The notes beneath the pieces are model-generated. The model was not told the DNA's origin. It saw only the letters and a list, made by a program, of their open reading frames with translations, and ran no database searches. A stretch of DNA of 64,000 bases from NCBI GenBank assembly GCA_006503475.1, contig RSEH01000010.1, positions 124,001 through 188,000 on the forward strand, read 5' to 3'. The DNA comes from Stentor roeselii (taxonomy: Eukaryota; Ciliophora; Heterotrichea; Heterotrichida; Stentoridae). How positions within the stretch are numbered: position 1 is the first letter of the stretch; every line of letters begins with the position of its first letter. Positions 62,131-64,000 of the stretch are shown here, one piece after another. Position numbers and translations under genes: made by a program.

Positions 62131-62582
62131 TTTTATATGGCACAAGGTTTGAAGATGTTTCGATGGAAGTTGAAAATGGGTTGATTGGGTATTTAGGGAT
62201 TTGAGATAGGAATATTTTAGGATTAATATTCTCTTATCGTACAAAACTCCAGGTAAATAGCTGATTTAGTTTTCTTCATATTTTGGGATCATTTCTCAAA
62301 AAAGGTTCAAAGGATTAATTTTCATAGTTTACTAAAGGGTAAAAATAGAAAACTGATTTAAATATTTTGGCTCTTTAGGATTCTCATTTCATCATTATAA
62401 ACTTTTGATCTGAATACTTACAGCATCGTATAAAGGGATGCTCGCCTCATCATCCCAATTTTTATTTTTTTAACCTTTCATTAAGGTTTTATCATTAGCT
62501 TCACCTTAGTAAGGGGGATAATTTCAGTAAACTATCTTAACATAGAAAGATTTAATTATCTAATTAATCGGTATACAATTAT
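62131..62582. other. Divergent intergenic region with overlapping hairpins and a T-run
   Basis: At 62422-62456, AGCATC can pair with GATGCT (62437-62442), while the overlapping GGGATG (62435-62440) can instead pair with CATCCC (62451-62456). The alternative stems are mutually exclusive. A run of seven T bases follows shortly. It could be a small Pol III RNA or chance. No frame is seen. Confidence 0.4.
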
Positions 62583-63257
62583 ATGGAAGGGTAAGAGCTA
62601 AAAAGTAAGGGACTTCAGCGAGAGGACATAAAAAAAATCAGTGATGTAATCCGAGTAGTAGAAAAACGTCCAGAAGCCTCAGACTTTTTAAAACCAGTAG
62701 ACTTTAAAGCCTTAGGCCTAGATGACTACCCCTTAATAATCAAGACCCCAATGGACATATCAACAGTAAAAAAGAAGCTAAAAGGAAATAAATACTCAAC
62801 TTTAACAGAAGCCATCAACGACCTGATGCTAATCTGGGAAAACTGCAGGACTTACAATCAAATAGGAAGTGTATGAATCATTCAGGCAATCGTAAATCAA
62901 GCTGACATTCTCGAAGCCACTATGAAAAAACAATGCGAAATCAATGGAATCGCTTTGGAACTTCCGAAGAAAAGAAATCGAGAAGAAGTGATTCCTGAAC
63001 CTGCACAAGAAGCTCTTAATATTAACTCAAAAATCGAATTTGCTGAAAAAGTCAAAAAAGTTTCACATGAAATTCTTGCGGATATCGTGAAAATTGTTGA
63101 ATCTGATTGTAAACATGCACTTGAAGATCTTGATAGTGAAAGGTTGCAGATCAAAATTGACTGTTTGGATAAAGCAACTTTTGATAAGTTGTTACAGGTG
63201 GTGAATGGGTATATTGATGAAACTAAACCTGTGAAAAAACATAAAAAAAATAATTAG
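62583..63257 (+). CDS. Bromodomain-NET (BET-like) protein, two 15-nt introns
   Basis: Three exons: an 8-nt first coding exon (62583-62590), then 62606-62870 and 62886-63257, separated by 15-nt GT-AG introns at 62591-62605 and 62871-62885; 214 aa. The bromodomain spans about residues 15-95 (FKALGLDDYPLIIKTPMDIS, NDLMLIWENCRTYNQIGS) with the acetyl-lysine-contacting Asn in YNQ. The WPF shelf is absent. The C-terminus contains an NET/ET-like domain (VSHEILADIVKIVESDC, LQIKIDCLDKATFDKLLQVV) and a basic tail. This is predicted to be an acetyl-histone reader with a single bromodomain. Confidence 0.88.
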
Positions 63258-63404
63258 GTTAAGGGTTGAGTGGCGTTTTTATGAATATTTAGGCATGATG
63301 ATTATTACTCTTCATGATTAATTTTCTTTTGACCAATCCCTAAAAACCAAATCCAATTACATCACAAAACTAAAAATTTCCTTAAAAGTAATATTTCTAC
63401 GACA

Positions 63405-64000
63405 TTACTTAATCACTCTAAAATTTTTGTTAGAGAGTAAAGGCACACTTAAAGAATCTTGATAAATAGGTATCTCCCTAAAGAACATCATGCAAGCCAA
63501 AGCCACAAGAGCCAATCCACTAAGACACAAAATCAAAAAAGTAAAATTCTGAATATCCGGCTCCAGAATCTGAGCAATAAACGCAAACAAAGTTCCAATT
63601 CCAACCGTCATATAAAGCACTCCCCAGACCTTCATCCCAACGATCCTTCCAAACAATTTCCTGCAAATGGGAGCCAAAAGAGTGAAATGTCCTCCCAGAC
63701 TGACATAACTGATACAGATATAAAGAGTGAAAACCCAGTTGATATCATTTCCGAATCTAAAGCATCCTCCCATTACGATGATCAAAGTAATCAAAAGTAA
63801 ATAAACTACTTTGAACCCATATTTATCATTCATATGTCCAAAGACCACCTTGCAAAACGATGAAAGTAATGCGCCGACTGATCCAAGAATAGCAAGTGAT
63901 TGATCACTCATCACTTGTAAGTAAATCCCGATGTCTTTGTACTTCTGGACAATGTAAATCGGGTAAACTGATGTCAGAGAAAAGCAAATGAAGAGTAACC
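63405..64000 (-). CDS. MFS transporter, C-terminal part (5' end outside window)
   Basis: This open frame enters from the right edge and encodes at least 198 residues with about six membrane helices. The loop motif GHMNDKYGFK matches the G-x-x-x-D-R/K-x-G-R/K signature of the major facilitator superfamily between helices. The first visible helix reads LLFICFSLTSVYPIYIVQKY. The layout suits the C-terminal half of a monocarboxylate- or oxalate/formate-type transporter. The substrate cannot be deduced. Confidence 0.82.
   Translation of the reverse strand, partial: LLFICFSLTSVYPIYIVQKYKDIGIYLQVMSDQSLAILGSVGALLSSFCKVVFGHMNDKYGFKVVYLLLITLIIVMGGCFRFGNDINWVFTLYICISYVSLGGHFTLLAPICRKLFGRIVGMKVWGVLYMTVGIGTLFAFIAQILEPDIQNFTFLILCLSGLALVALACMMFFREIPIYQDSLSVPLLSNKNFRVIK

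Noticed and set aside
62131-62244. N-terminal extension of lysine-ketoglutarate reductase as a mitochondrial presequence
   Set aside because: The longer frame begins at TTG and contains no ATG before 62130, where homology to the family begins.
1-64000. Reassigned stop codons (for example TGA as Trp, as in Blepharisma)
   Set aside because: Conserved genes need no in-frame TGA or TAG, Trp is always TGG at conserved sites, and several genes end at TGA. The one in-frame TAA (PME-1) is isolated.
1-64000. CRISPR arrays, operons with Shine-Dalgarno sites, telomeric repeats
   Set aside because: None are present, and the gene content and introns are eukaryotic. No run of ciliate telomere repeats occurs at either edge.

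Overview
The window reads as the somatic (macronuclear) genome of a ciliate, most likely a heterotrich such as Stentor. The evidence is AT-rich DNA with extremely dense, mostly intronless protein genes on both strands; standard stop codons, with no in-frame TAA, TAG or TGA needed in the conserved genes apart from one TAA in a PME-1 homologue; and introns of about 15 nt. Six clean 15-nt GT-AG introns can be placed by reading frame in three genes (CXC protein, membrane RING-H2 ligase, bromodomain protein). Two 14-nt candidates are also present. The species assignment is inference, because no rRNA or other marker lies in the window.

Layout. 0.3-9.5 kb is packed housekeeping: DHHC palmitoyltransferase, NDR kinase, RPA2, mRNA cap methyltransferase, mitochondrial NFU1, an OTU peptidase, DAD1/OST2 and a LIN54-like CXC protein. 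10-24.4 kb is looser accessory DNA. It holds a cyclic-nucleotide-binding protein, a putative HExxH metallopeptidase, two proteins resembling the IFI6/ISG12 family, a RING/coiled-coil protein, and several decayed copies of the cNMP-binding and metallopeptidase genes in both orientations. 24.8-39.8 kb returns to dense genes: a membrane RING-H2 ligase, a DUSP-type USP, an IQ-CBM-PP2C fusion, a DIX-like/J-domain auxilin, threonyl-tRNA synthetase with a GST-C-like tail, a TRIM-like protein, a coiled-coil protein and PME-1. 41-49.7 kb has a TSNAXIP1-like protein, COG4, a degenerate SDR, a PH-tailed coiled-coil protein, a USP30-like protease and a monoglyceride-lipase-like hydrolase. 50-52.2 kb carries two tandem secreted saposin-like paralogues. 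52.8-64 kb has DIS3/RRP44, a membrane protein with a PAM2-like motif, LSM2, centrin, a LITAF-domain protein, an ankyrin protein, coiled-coil proteins, monofunctional lysine-ketoglutarate reductase, a bromodomain-NET protein and an MFS transporter cut by the window end.

The genes do not form an operon or a single pathway. Several themes recur: ubiquitin (four RING or RING-like proteins and USPs, plus an OTU), RNA metabolism (cap methylation, LSM2, DIS3, ThrRS, a possible PABP ligand), membrane traffic (COG4, auxilin, DHHC, LITAF) and ciliary or cortical proteins (centrin, NDR kinase, coiled coils). The most interesting signals are the DIX-J and IQ-CBM-PP2C fusions, the decaying metallopeptidase family, the tiny introns, near-zero intergenic distances, and a repeated switch of GC skew inside single genes.
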